A stretch of 5,674 nucleotides of DNA from Bacteroidales bacterium UBA5762 (GCA_002418865.1 DIEY01000022.1:1-5674), one strand, 5' to 3'; counted from the first letter of the stretch, positions 1 through 5,674 are shown. Notes: generated by a model from the sequence alone, not told the origin. A program made the numbers and translations.

Positions 1-59
1 TAAAGAGAGGGAAAACAAGACCTGGTGTGTGAAATCCTGTTCACCTTTCTAGATTAAAG

Positions 60-65
60 AGGAGG
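60..65 (+). promoter_or_regulatory. Strong Shine-Dalgarno of the DUF3592 gene
   Basis: AGGAGG lies five bases before the ATG at 71, a near-perfect match to the anti-Shine-Dalgarno. It fixes the start of the gene. Upstream, bases 1-59 hold only a weak small hairpin (GTGAA 29-33 with TTCAC 40-44) and no convincing -35/-10 pair, so the promoter may lie outside the window. Confidence 0.8.
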
Positions 66-70
66 AAAAT

Positions 71-526
71 ATGTCACCGATCGTCTATGGCGTTTTTGTG
101 GTTTTTGGTCTGGTGTTTGTCATCATCAGCATCACCTCAAAAAGAAGGGCAGCCGCGGCGCAAACCTGGCCAACCACACCGGGAGAGATCACTGCTTCGC
201 GTGTGGATATCCACACGAGCACGGATAACGACGGGCACACCAGTACCACCTACAAGCCGGTGGTGGCTTACCGCTACGAGTTAATGGGATTGCAATACAC
301 AGGTGAACGCATCGCCTTTGGGGCGAATACGTTTAACCGCAGGAAGAGCGATGAGATCATCGCGCGCTACCCGGTGGGGCAGTCGGTGACGGTGCATTAT
401 AACCCCGATAAGCCGCAGGACGCCGTGCTCGAAACCGAGGTGCATGGGGGAACAGTGAGTTTGATCATCGGGATCGTGCTGATGGGCGTTGGGGTGGTGC
501 TGGCGGTGGTTTCATTGTTGGGGTAG
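71..526 (+). CDS. DUF3592 family two-helix membrane protein
   Basis: This 151-residue protein has the DUF3592 architecture. An N-terminal membrane helix (about residues 4-22) is followed by a short basic stretch (KRR), a soluble beta-rich domain (about 30-122) and a C-terminal membrane helix (about 127-149). Family-typical marks are W33 with the following PTTPGEI segment, the PVVAYRYE strand (about 63-70), YTGERI (76-81) and YPVGQSVTVHYNP (about 100-112). The soluble domain should sit between the two helices on one face of the membrane. The biochemical function of DUF3592 proteins is not established. The start is supported by the strong Shine-Dalgarno at 60-65. Base composition is GC-rich, unlike the operon that begins downstream on the opposite strand, so it is probably resident host DNA and not part of the Argonaute system. 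The two transcription units converge. Confidence 0.85.
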   Translation: MSPIVYGVFVVFGLVFVIISITSKRRAAAAQTWPTTPGEITASRVDIHTSTDNDGHTSTTYKPVVAYRYELMGLQYTGERIAFGANTFNRRKSDEIIARYPVGQSVTVHYNPDKPQDAVLETEVHGGTVSLIIGIVLMGVGVVLAVVSLLG

Positions 527-549
527 TGGGGAGGTGCGCTAGCCCCACT
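525..549 (+). repeat. Inverted repeat overlapping the DUF3592 stop codon
   Basis: AGTGGGG (525-531) and CCCCACT (543-549) form a perfect 7-bp stem around an 11-base loop, beginning inside the TAG stop codon (524-526). It would make a stable RNA hairpin at the 3' end of the DUF3592 transcript. It is followed by an A-run (551-556), not a T-run, so it is not a textbook intrinsic terminator on the plus strand. Read on the minus strand, the T-run precedes the stem. It may protect the mRNA end or help Rho-dependent termination between the convergent units. Confidence 0.5.
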
Positions 550-565
550 CAAAAAACATTTGGGG

Positions 566-618
566 GGTTCGAAAACCGCGGAACGCAACTTACGCGGAAA
601 ATAGGTGGGTTTTCAACC
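566..618. repeat. Imperfect long inverted repeat in the convergent gap
   Basis: Bases 566-577 (GGTTCGAAAACC) pair with 608-618 (GGTTTTCAACC) over 11 base pairs with one bulged C at 570. A second, competing stem lies inside: CCGCG (576-580) with CGCGG (593-597). The segment lies between the DUF3592 stop and the Argonaute stop, close to where composition shifts from GC-rich to AT-rich. It could be a bidirectional transcription end, a structured RNA, or the remnant of an integration or transposon end. The sequence alone does not decide between these. Confidence 0.4.
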
Positions 619-626
619 GACCTTAA

Positions 627-640
627 GCCTGCTATCAGGC
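627..640 (-). repeat. Small hairpin just after the Argonaute stop codon
   Basis: GCCTG (627-631) and CAGGC (636-640) form a 5-bp stem with a four-base loop (CTAT). On the minus strand it begins only four bases after the stop codon of the Argonaute gene. No T-run follows on that strand (TTAAGG), so as an intrinsic terminator it is weak. It may still mark the 3' end of the operon transcript together with the larger inverted repeat beyond it. Confidence 0.4.
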
Positions 641-644
641 GATA

Positions 645-3191
645 TTATAAAAACCAAGGCCGATAGTAACCCAATCCAGGATTTATTCTCATATTAGTTT
701 TGGAAATTAAATCAGCCACTTTTTTTGCATATAAAGTAGTGATTGGTAACCTAACATTGTCCTTTAAACTTCCCCAATGGAGTTGCGTAAGAGCCATCGT
801 ATGTTTTGCAAGATCTTCAATGCTATAAAACTGGTTAATGTTGCAACCATATTTTTGAAGGATTAATTGATTTGGGACAATTGATGTGAGTAATAATGGT
901 TGGGGAGTACCAATACCGGGATAATTAGAAAATAACCCTGAAAAAGTTTGTTTATAGCTACGCCCAGTTGAGGCAATAATTATTTTTTCATTATTGAGTT
1001 GCAAAGCAGACCCCCTGAATATTGTATTATTCTCTTTAACCGATTGAGTTGCACTGCCATATAGTCTTATATGATGTTCTTGCTCAATTTGTAATAACCC
1101 CAACCTGCAATTTCCTAAAGAACCTAGCACTTGCCGAATACCCTCTAAGAAACCAATCACCTCACATTCATATATTTGTCCCAATTTGTGTAATACAATA
1201 TTTGTCGCGTTTTCATGAGTCTTAGTCTGTTTTTGTTGATACAATTTCAACGCATTATATACGATATTCTGTGAAACGCTCTCGCTAATTTTAAAACTTG
1301 TAGATCCTTGTGCATATTTTTCCGTTCCCTCAAAACTATTTAAATCATTTTGGGATAGGTTAGCAGAATCAGAGGCGACATCTATCCAACTGCCATAGCT
1401 ATCGAAGATGTGTGCAATACCAGCAAAGATATGATTTCCAGAGGCTTCTGGATTGATTCCGAACCCGACACCAATGAAACAATGAACATTTCCAAGACTA
1501 TTAGCCAAACGCCAGGGTTTCCCACCCATTTTTGAGTATATATTTAACCAAAGAGAATCCAAAATTGGACCAAACGCTACTTTTGGATCATTTATCTTAT
1601 TCAGTGTCTCACGTGTGATAAAAGTGGACGGTATACCTGCTTCCACAAGTATTTTTTTTGATTGGTAATAGATAGGATTATCATCTATCTCGTTTTGGCC
1701 AGGAATTATCACTATTGCGTGTTTATTACTATCCCGGTTCGAAGATACATTCCAGTCTCTTACAATATCCTGTACAGCCTTTTGATATCCCTGAACTGTT
1801 TCTTCAACAAAAAACAACCCTTCCTCCTCTTCAAAAGCATTTACAAAAGAGGTATTGTATTTTCCTTTGTTTTCAAGCAAACTTATTCCTATAAAATCTC
1901 GATCACCCCCACAACGAGCTTTATATTGACCAGTAGAAAAATAATTTATTAATTTCCGGCACGAACTTATGATTTGCTCATTATTTGGAACTATAACGTA
2001 TGGAGAAATAGTTTTAAACGGCCTATTTGAATCTCTCCTGTCAAATGCACCCTTATTAGTAAATAACCATCCACCACTTTGGTTCTGTGGAGTTGGATTC
2101 TTACTATCATTTGTGATTTGTTGGTCAGGTAAATAAATTGCTTTATATACACCCTGTGAAGTTTCTGGGTCAACTGCATGGGTAACAGTCAATACGATTT
2201 CAACTGGTATTTCTGTTTGATTTACTTTTATAGCCCCCCAGTTTTGAAGTCCTTTTTGACCTATCATGAAAATTTGCCTTACCCAATCATTGGTCATAAT
2301 TAATCGGCAATCGGAATCCATTAAGGTTGCTTTGCGATAGCTGATTCTCACTTCAGGGCTTGAACTCAGATCCATTCTGGACAAACGCGAGTACACAACA
2401 TAAGAGGGGAAAAAGGAATACTTTGTTCCTTTTTTACTCGCTTTCAATTGAATGAATTTTTTATGTTCAGAAAACTTAGGACAAGAATTGAACCTTTTTA
2501 CAATAAAATCTTTTGAGTCATTCTTTACTTCCTCTATATCTACTTCTTGTACATAATGCCCAAGTTTTCCTGGAATTAAGCAATTGCAGGAGCCATCAGG
2601 GCGAACGAGAGAGCACAAATTTTTGGTGCGATATGTGCATAATCCGACTAACTCTAAGTTCTCTCTACTTTCTCTTACTGTATCAGTAATATTTGTTAAG
2701 GCTATATAGGTTGGGTCAAGATAAAATTTTACGAAGCCATCTTCAATATGTGTAGAAACTTCGACTGCTTTATGGGCTAGTTTACCTGCCACCAACGTCG
2801 GTTTAAAAAATGTGTGCCCAAATATAGAAAAAATACCTTGCTTCATGGCTTGAAATATAATCATCGCAAAAGTTAATCGTTCAATCACACGCTCAGGAAC
2901 TTCCCTTAATGGCACTAATGATATTTGTTTGAGATTAAGGTTGATTTGTTGTTTTCCCAAGAATGAGAATAAGGTTTGTTTATCCCATTCTAAATTCTGC
3001 TGGTCAAAGGGGAGGATAAATATTATTTCGCCTTCAAAAATCGATACTCTTTCAAATTCATTACGCAGTACATATTCGATTTGATTCTTGTGTCGAGAAC
3101 TAATCCCAGACAAAGAACATTTGAATACCGATAAATTTTTAAGAGTATTGACTTGAATACGGACTTCATTGACTGATATTGTTCCTGGCAT
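645..3191 (-). CDS. Long prokaryotic Argonaute, predicted catalytically inactive (long-B type)
   Basis: This 848-residue protein has the length of a full pAgo: about 480 residues of N-terminal lobe (N, linker and PAZ-like region, poorly conserved), then MID (about 490-565) and PIWI (about 566-848). The MID domain shows the guide 5'-phosphate pocket pattern, with Y508/Y509 and K512/K513, GIPS (519-522) and K554 in KMGGKPW. The glutamine usual after GIPS is T523. In PIWI, the first catalytic Asp position of the usual IGID motif is G576 (FIGVGFG). No RDG-like motif is seen where one is expected (about 699-712, LLQIEQEHHIRLYG), and the last catalytic position (YAD/YAH) is K823 in YAKKVA. The tail PWFL is typical of pAgos, whose C-terminus lines the 5'-end pocket. 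It should therefore bind a guide and target without slicing. Four cysteines cluster at 185-204. The ATG overlaps the upstream stop by one base (TAATG), with GAGG seven bases before it (CCTC at 3199-3202). Assignment to pAgo is firm. The long-B assignment rests on length, lost catalysis and effector neighbours. Confidence 0.9.
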   Translation of the reverse strand: MPGTISVNEVRIQVNTLKNLSVFKCSLSGISSRHKNQIEYVLRNEFERVSIFEGEIIFILPFDQQNLEWDKQTLFSFLGKQQINLNLKQISLVPLREVPERVIERLTFAMIIFQAMKQGIFSIFGHTFFKPTLVAGKLAHKAVEVSTHIEDGFVKFYLDPTYIALTNITDTVRESRENLELVGLCTYRTKNLCSLVRPDGSCNCLIPGKLGHYVQEVDIEEVKNDSKDFIVKRFNSCPKFSEHKKFIQLKASKKGTKYSFFPSYVVYSRLSRMDLSSSPEVRISYRKATLMDSDCRLIMTNDWVRQIFMIGQKGLQNWGAIKVNQTEIPVEIVLTVTHAVDPETSQGVYKAIYLPDQQITNDSKNPTPQNQSGGWLFTNKGAFDRRDSNRPFKTISPYVIVPNNEQIISSCRKLINYFSTGQYKARCGGDRDFIGISLLENKGKYNTSFVNAFEEEEGLFFVEETVQGYQKAVQDIVRDWNVSSNRDSNKHAIVIIPGQNEIDDNPIYYQSKKILVEAGIPSTFITRETLNKINDPKVAFGPILDSLWLNIYSKMGGKPWRLANSLGNVHCFIGVGFGINPEASGNHIFAGIAHIFDSYGSWIDVASDSANLSQNDLNSFEGTEKYAQGSTSFKISESVSQNIVYNALKLYQQKQTKTHENATNIVLHKLGQIYECEVIGFLEGIRQVLGSLGNCRLGLLQIEQEHHIRLYGSATQSVKENNTIFRGSALQLNNEKIIIASTGRSYKQTFSGLFSNYPGIGTPQPLLLTSIVPNQLILQKYGCNINQFYSIEDLAKHTMALTQLHWGSLKDNVRLPITTLYAKKVADLISKTNMRINPGLGYYRPWFL

Positions 3192-3202
3192 TACTTAACC
3201 TC
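3189..3202 (-). promoter_or_regulatory. TAATG stop-start overlap and ribosome binding site of the Argonaute gene
   Basis: On the minus strand the TAA of the 419-residue gene (3193-3191) shares its last A with the ATG of the Argonaute gene (3191-3189). A GAGG (complement of CCTC 3199-3202) sits seven bases before the ATG, inside the upstream coding region. This arrangement favours translational coupling and roughly matched production of the membrane protein and the Argonaute. Confidence 0.75.
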
Positions 3203-4450
3203 ATTTTTCTTAAACAAGTGGATTGCACTACGAAAAATTGGTATGCCTTTCATTCCCTCTAGAGCACTTTCACCTCGGATTAAGGCATATATTTGCGAGA
3301 ATAGATAATCAAGCCAAACAAGAATTATAGCTATATCACCTAACCCAAGAGCAGAAGTGGAAAAAATTTGACCGTTTTCGATATTTATTCCGAATATGAA
3401 TTTGCTGACTAATGCACCAATAACTAGGGTGTTAAGGATCGATAATATATTTCCAATGGAATTTGCAGACTTTGAGATTTGGATAAAACCATTTTCATGC
3501 CTGTTTTCTGAATTGATGAATTGGATTATTTGTTTTTCTGGAATTCCAAATAAACTAAGATTGAAGAATGAATTAGAAAGTAAAACACTTAATGTAATTA
3601 AACTTAATTCAGCGATATCAATATCAGAGGATTTATTAATCTGAGTCTCCTCGATATCACCGCTTCCTATTACTCGGTTCTCATTTGAGTTTGTCTCTCT
3701 GGATAATTTGTCGCTTTTTGCATAATTACTTTTTTGAGCTGAGAAAACTAATTTTGAATAGAACAGGGTAGATATTCGTGCAATATCCTTATATATACTC
3801 TTTTTTAATTGAGATTGAATGGCGATATCACCTTGTAAATCTGACTTTGCTATACCGACGAATCCCCAAGATTTATCATAAATTTGGGCATTTGGGTTTA
3901 TTATACATGCTCTGATTATTTCTAAGCCAGATTCTCTGAGTGACTTCCCAATGGAAGGAATTAAGAATAATGCTTGGCTGATTGCCTGAATATCTTGTTG
4001 CTCTAAGAAAGTTGAATAGTTGTGTTTAAAATATACATGAGCCTTTTCAGAAATGACATGCTTGTCAGATAGTAATCCAATAGTAAAAGCTAAAAATGTA
4101 TCGCCGTACCAATCTTGTTTACTTGCATATTCTAGATATTTATTAAGTAACTCATTGGGGAGTGCATATATTTGATCATTTGAGTTTTCTACTAAAAAAT
4201 ATGTAGAAATTGCTAATGTCTTCTCTCGTAAATCTGCTTGATTCCTTGGTTCTGAATATAGGTATGGCGTTATGTAATTAAACAACCATTCACGTATGTC
4301 TTGAAGACAGTTCTGATTTTCCGAGCGGCTAAAAATAATCCCTAAAAGACTAGCGATATATGGGCTTAATGCTTCTTTTTTAGCTAAATCAAGCACTTGT
4401 AAAGCTTGAGAATATTCAAAATCAATACTTTTTATTAATTGTCCACTCAT
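3191..4450 (-). CDS. Helical membrane protein, candidate effector of the Argonaute system
   Basis: I do not recognise a named family in this 419-residue protein. Residues 1-235 look almost entirely alpha-helical with HEAT-like spacing of hydrophobic residues and no signal peptide. A polar linker rich in S, N, E and K (about 240-277) follows. Residues 279-302 are hydrophobic and perhaps amphipathic. Two clear membrane helices follow, at about 333-354 (ILSILNTLVIGALVSKFIF) and 366-391 (LGLGDIAIILVWLDYLF), joined by a short loop with an FGINIENG turn, and then a basic tail (FKKNEVK). No catalytic motif is visible. The gene is the middle of the operon, 18 bases after the 264-residue gene and overlapping the Argonaute gene by one base. 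By analogy with transmembrane partners of long-B pAgos, it is a plausible pore-forming or membrane-disrupting effector held silent until the Argonaute finds its target. Its own Shine-Dalgarno (GGTGA) is weak. Role is inference; the membrane topology is well supported. Confidence 0.75.
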   Translation of the reverse strand: MSGQLIKSIDFEYSQALQVLDLAKKEALSPYIASLLGIIFSRSENQNCLQDIREWLFNYITPYLYSEPRNQADLREKTLAISTYFLVENSNDQIYALPNELLNKYLEYASKQDWYGDTFLAFTIGLLSDKHVISEKAHVYFKHNYSTFLEQQDIQAISQALFLIPSIGKSLRESGLEIIRACIINPNAQIYDKSWGFVGIAKSDLQGDIAIQSQLKKSIYKDIARISTLFYSKLVFSAQKSNYAKSDKLSRETNSNENRVIGSGDIEETQINKSSDIDIAELSLITLSVLLSNSFFNLSLFGIPEKQIIQFINSENRHENGFIQISKSANSIGNILSILNTLVIGALVSKFIFGINIENGQIFSTSALGLGDIAIILVWLDYLFSQIYALIRGESALEGMKGIPIFRSAIHLFKKNEVK

Positions 4451-4468
4451 ATAAAATCACCATTTGAA

Positions 4469-5263
4469 TTAGAATAGTTGGATCAATCCAATTATTAAAC
4501 CAATAATACCTATAATTCCCAGAAGCAAACTAGCTAACCAGTGTTCCTTAAACCACTCTCCAATTGCCTGAGGAATACAATTCCAATATTCTTTCCATGT
4601 TGTATTTGTTTTAAGTGAACCTTGGTCTGCTCTGTATGCTATATTTGCTAAGTCATCAACCTTACGCAAAGTTGAAAAATGGAGTCTTACATATTCCTTG
4701 TTAATAAATGCCTCGGCTTCATCTGCTCCAGTCAGGAAATCCTTAGAACTTATCTTATTTTTTTCAATTAGCATTGTTAATCTTGGGTGGCCAATGTAAC
4801 CGACGCCATATATGGCAATCAATAATCGATTTAGGTCAATTCGATTTTGTTCGGGAATTTCTTGCGGTTCACCCTGTAATACCTTATACCTATGTTCTAA
4901 TGCTTCAAAACCGTAATTCACATCTCGCATATTCCAATGTAACCATTTGAAACCTGAATGGGCATGAACGTATTTATAGAATTCATCCAACATTTCCTTT
5001 TCCAGCACATCATACACTTGATCAATTTTGTGTAACACTCCTCGTCTTTCAGCCATTTGGTGTACTGAAAAAGATTTCGTTTGCCCAGTGTCGAAATTTT
5101 TAACAGCAATTGAAGTAATTCTTGGCGATGTACCACTTGGGCGATCATAAAAACTTTCACAGGAATAATGAATTACAAGAATGTGCTCAGAATCATACAT
5201 CAATTCTGATAACAATCTCTTGGCTTTGCTTCTTTTCTGTAAGCGGCGTATTGCAGATCCCAT
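4469..5263 (-). CDS. Tail-anchored protein with a DEDD exonuclease-like pattern
   Basis: This 264-residue protein opens the operon. It has a basic N-terminus (RRLQKRSKAKR, residues 6-16), a soluble domain of about 200 residues and one C-terminal membrane helix (about 242-263, rich in I, L and G) ending in QLF. With no signal peptide, it should be a tail-anchored protein facing the cytoplasm. The soluble domain resembles a DnaQ/RNase-T fold. A beta strand runs into HYSCES (32-37), where DxE is expected. PRITSIAVKNF (47-57) looks like the next strand. LHWNMRD (108-114) resembles the HN..(F)D motif, followed by helix YGFEALEHRY. DLNRLL (143-148) resembles motif III, and H195 with D203 resembles the last motif. 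S34 stands where the first Asp should be, so catalysis is doubtful. The start is fixed by AAGGA before the ATG (5269-5273). The exonuclease-like reading is my inference from motif order; the alternative is an uncharacterised fold. Gene reality is firm. Confidence 0.75.
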   Translation of the reverse strand: MGSAIRRLQKRSKAKRLLSELMYDSEHILVIHYSCESFYDRPSGTSPRITSIAVKNFDTGQTKSFSVHQMAERRGVLHKIDQVYDVLEKEMLDEFYKYVHAHSGFKWLHWNMRDVNYGFEALEHRYKVLQGEPQEIPEQNRIDLNRLLIAIYGVGYIGHPRLTMLIEKNKISSKDFLTGADEAEAFINKEYVRLHFSTLRKVDDLANIAYRADQGSLKTNTTWKEYWNCIPQAIGEWFKEHWLASLLLGIIGIIGLIIGLIQLF

Positions 5264-5268
5264 AATTT

Positions 5269-5273
5269 TCCTT
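5269..5273 (-). promoter_or_regulatory. Shine-Dalgarno of the first operon gene
   Basis: On the minus strand AAGGA lies five bases before the ATG at 5263. It is the best ribosome binding site in the operon and supports this start for the 264-residue protein. Confidence 0.65.
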
Positions 5274-5277
5274 TTGA

Positions 5278-5329
5278 CAATATTGGATATGATTTCAAGA
5301 TTTATGAAATATTATGATACTCAATATTG
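5278..5329. promoter_or_regulatory. Candidate operator: two copies of the palindrome CAATATTG
   Basis: The perfect 8-base palindrome CAATATTG occurs at 5278-5285 and again at 5322-5329, 44 bases apart (about four helical turns, so on the same face of the DNA). Both are preceded by A when read in suitable orientation (ACAATATTG). The distal copy overlaps the candidate -10 box at 5326-5331 and the proximal copy lies just before the Shine-Dalgarno. This placement would suit a repressor that binds both sites. In AT-rich DNA two short palindromes can also arise by chance. No regulator gene is in the window. Confidence 0.35.
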
Positions 5330-5331
5330 TA
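5326..5331 (-). promoter_or_regulatory. Candidate -10 box of the Argonaute operon
   Basis: TACAAT on the minus strand matches TATAAT at five of six positions. It lies about 60 bases upstream of the ATG of the first operon gene. No good -35 box is found 16-18 bases before it, although A-rich DNA precedes it. The promoter could depend on an activator, or the operon could be read partly by run-through from the gene at 5402-5674, which points the same way. Confidence 0.35.
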
Positions 5332-5385
5332 GATTCATGTATTTTTCTATGCATAAAATCGCAATGCTATAAAACATAAATTACT

Positions 5386-5425
5386 CCACTTCATTTTTTC
5401 ATTATTCTTCCTTCTCCCACTTCAT
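5386..5425 (-). repeat. Direct repeat at the right edge of the AT-rich region
   Basis: CCACTTCAT occurs at 5386-5394 and at 5417-5425, 31 bases apart. Read on the minus strand, the upstream copy (ATGAAGTGG) encodes the MKW near the C-terminus of the partial gene. The second copy lies just after its stop codon, exactly where DNA becomes AT-rich. It could be a target duplication, an integration scar or a slippage product. No matching copy was seen at the left edge. Confidence 0.4.
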
Positions 5426-5674
5426 ATATCTTCTGAGGTCGCGCAGCCACACGCGCGCGACGGCGTCCACCGCGTCAGCCAGGGCGATGAGGCTCATCTG
5501 CCGGAAACCTAGCCCCTCGCCGAAGGGGAGCTGCAGGGCGGCGCGGTCGAGGTGCGCGGGGTCGTATCCCGCCGGCAGCCAGGTGTGTGCCAGCAGGTAG
5601 GCGTACTGGCTGACGGCGAGCATGTACTCGCGTACGTTGCCGTTGCCCTGACCGTAAGTGATCTGGAAGTCGCG
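5402..5674 (-). CDS. C-terminal fragment of an unrecognised GC-rich gene (runs off the window)
   Basis: The frame stays open from the window's right edge to the TAA at 5404-5402, giving the last 90 residues of a larger protein. The internal ATG at 5623 is probably not the start, because 17 further in-frame codons (RDFQITYGQGNGNVREY) precede it with the same GC-rich codon use. The fragment looks helical and soluble, with aromatic and alanine-rich stretches (QYAYLLAHTWLPAGYD, ALADAVDAVARVWLRDL) and a charged tail (KWEKEE). I do not recognise the family. Its composition matches the left flank and contrasts with the operon, so it is likely resident chromosome. It points the same way as the operon, with a 138-base gap before the first operon gene and no clear terminator between them. 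Confidence 0.6.
   Translation of the reverse strand, partial: RDFQITYGQGNGNVREYMLAVSQYAYLLAHTWLPAGYDPAHLDRAALQLPFGEGLGFRQMSLIALADAVDAVARVWLRDLRRYMKWEKEE

Noticed and set aside
29..44. Small hairpin GTGAA/TTCAC before the DUF3592 gene
   Set aside because: Five weak base pairs with no relation to a riboswitch or leader peptide that I can recognise.
397..588. Minus-strand open frame of 63 codons opposite the end of the DUF3592 gene
   Set aside because: It is a shadow of the GC-rich DUF3592 coding frame, with a composition-biased product and no ribosome binding site worth trusting.
1662..1952. Plus-strand open frame of 96 codons inside the Argonaute gene
   Set aside because: It lies entirely antisense to the MID and upstream coding region, where the minus-strand protein has clear family motifs.
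645..3191. Possible short pAgo, APAZ-fusion or PIWI-RE protein
   Set aside because: At 848 residues with about 480 before MID, it is too long for a short pAgo. No TIR, Sir2 or nuclease domain is fused, and no DinG-like helicase neighbour supports PIWI-RE.
5351..5367. Possible terminator hairpin for the partial gene (GCAT ... ATGC)
   Set aside because: The stem is only four base pairs, AT-rich and without a suitable T-run.
5181..5372. Plus-strand open frame across the operon leader and the start of the 264-residue gene
   Set aside because: It overlaps the well-supported minus-strand start and its product shows no recognisable features; it is most likely chance in AT-rich DNA.
1..5674. CRISPR array, tRNA, rRNA, transposase or integrase
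   Set aside because: No regularly spaced repeats, cloverleaf sequence, rRNA sequence or recombinase motif was found on either strand.

Overview
The window is a compact AT-rich defence-type locus of three genes, set between two GC-rich stretches of ordinary-looking chromosome. The flanks (about 1-640 and 5402-5674) are visibly GC-rich, with G/C at third codon positions. The stretch between about 640 and 5400 is AT-rich with A/T-ending codons, which suggests horizontal transfer. No 16S, tRNA or other taxonomic marker is present. The host is a bacterium with fairly high GC content using AGGAGG-type ribosome binding sites; I cannot place it more exactly.

Layout: (1) 71-526, plus strand, a two-helix membrane protein of the DUF3592 family behind a strong Shine-Dalgarno. 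(2) 527-644, a short gap rich in inverted repeats, where base composition changes. (3) 5263 down to 645, minus strand, a tightly packed operon in the order: 264-residue protein with a nuclease-like fold and a C-terminal membrane anchor; 419-residue helical protein with two membrane helices near its C-terminus; 848-residue full-length prokaryotic Argonaute. The first two genes are 18 bases apart and the last two overlap by one base (TAATG). (4) 5264-5401, an AT-rich leader with a candidate -10 box and two copies of the palindrome CAATATTG. (5) 5402-5674, the C-terminal end of an unrecognised GC-rich gene on the minus strand that runs off the window.

The Argonaute has recognisable MID and PIWI domains, but the first catalytic aspartate is glycine and the other catalytic motifs look degraded, so it should bind a guide and target without cutting. 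Catalytically inactive long pAgos (the long-B group) are known to work with separate effectors, namely nucleases, Sir2 proteins or transmembrane proteins, and to act by abortive infection. By inference this operon is a membrane-effector version. The Argonaute would be the sensor and one or both membrane-tethered partners would damage the envelope or degrade nucleic acid near it. Having two different membrane partners, one resembling a DEDD-type exonuclease with an altered first motif, is the most novel aspect of the window.
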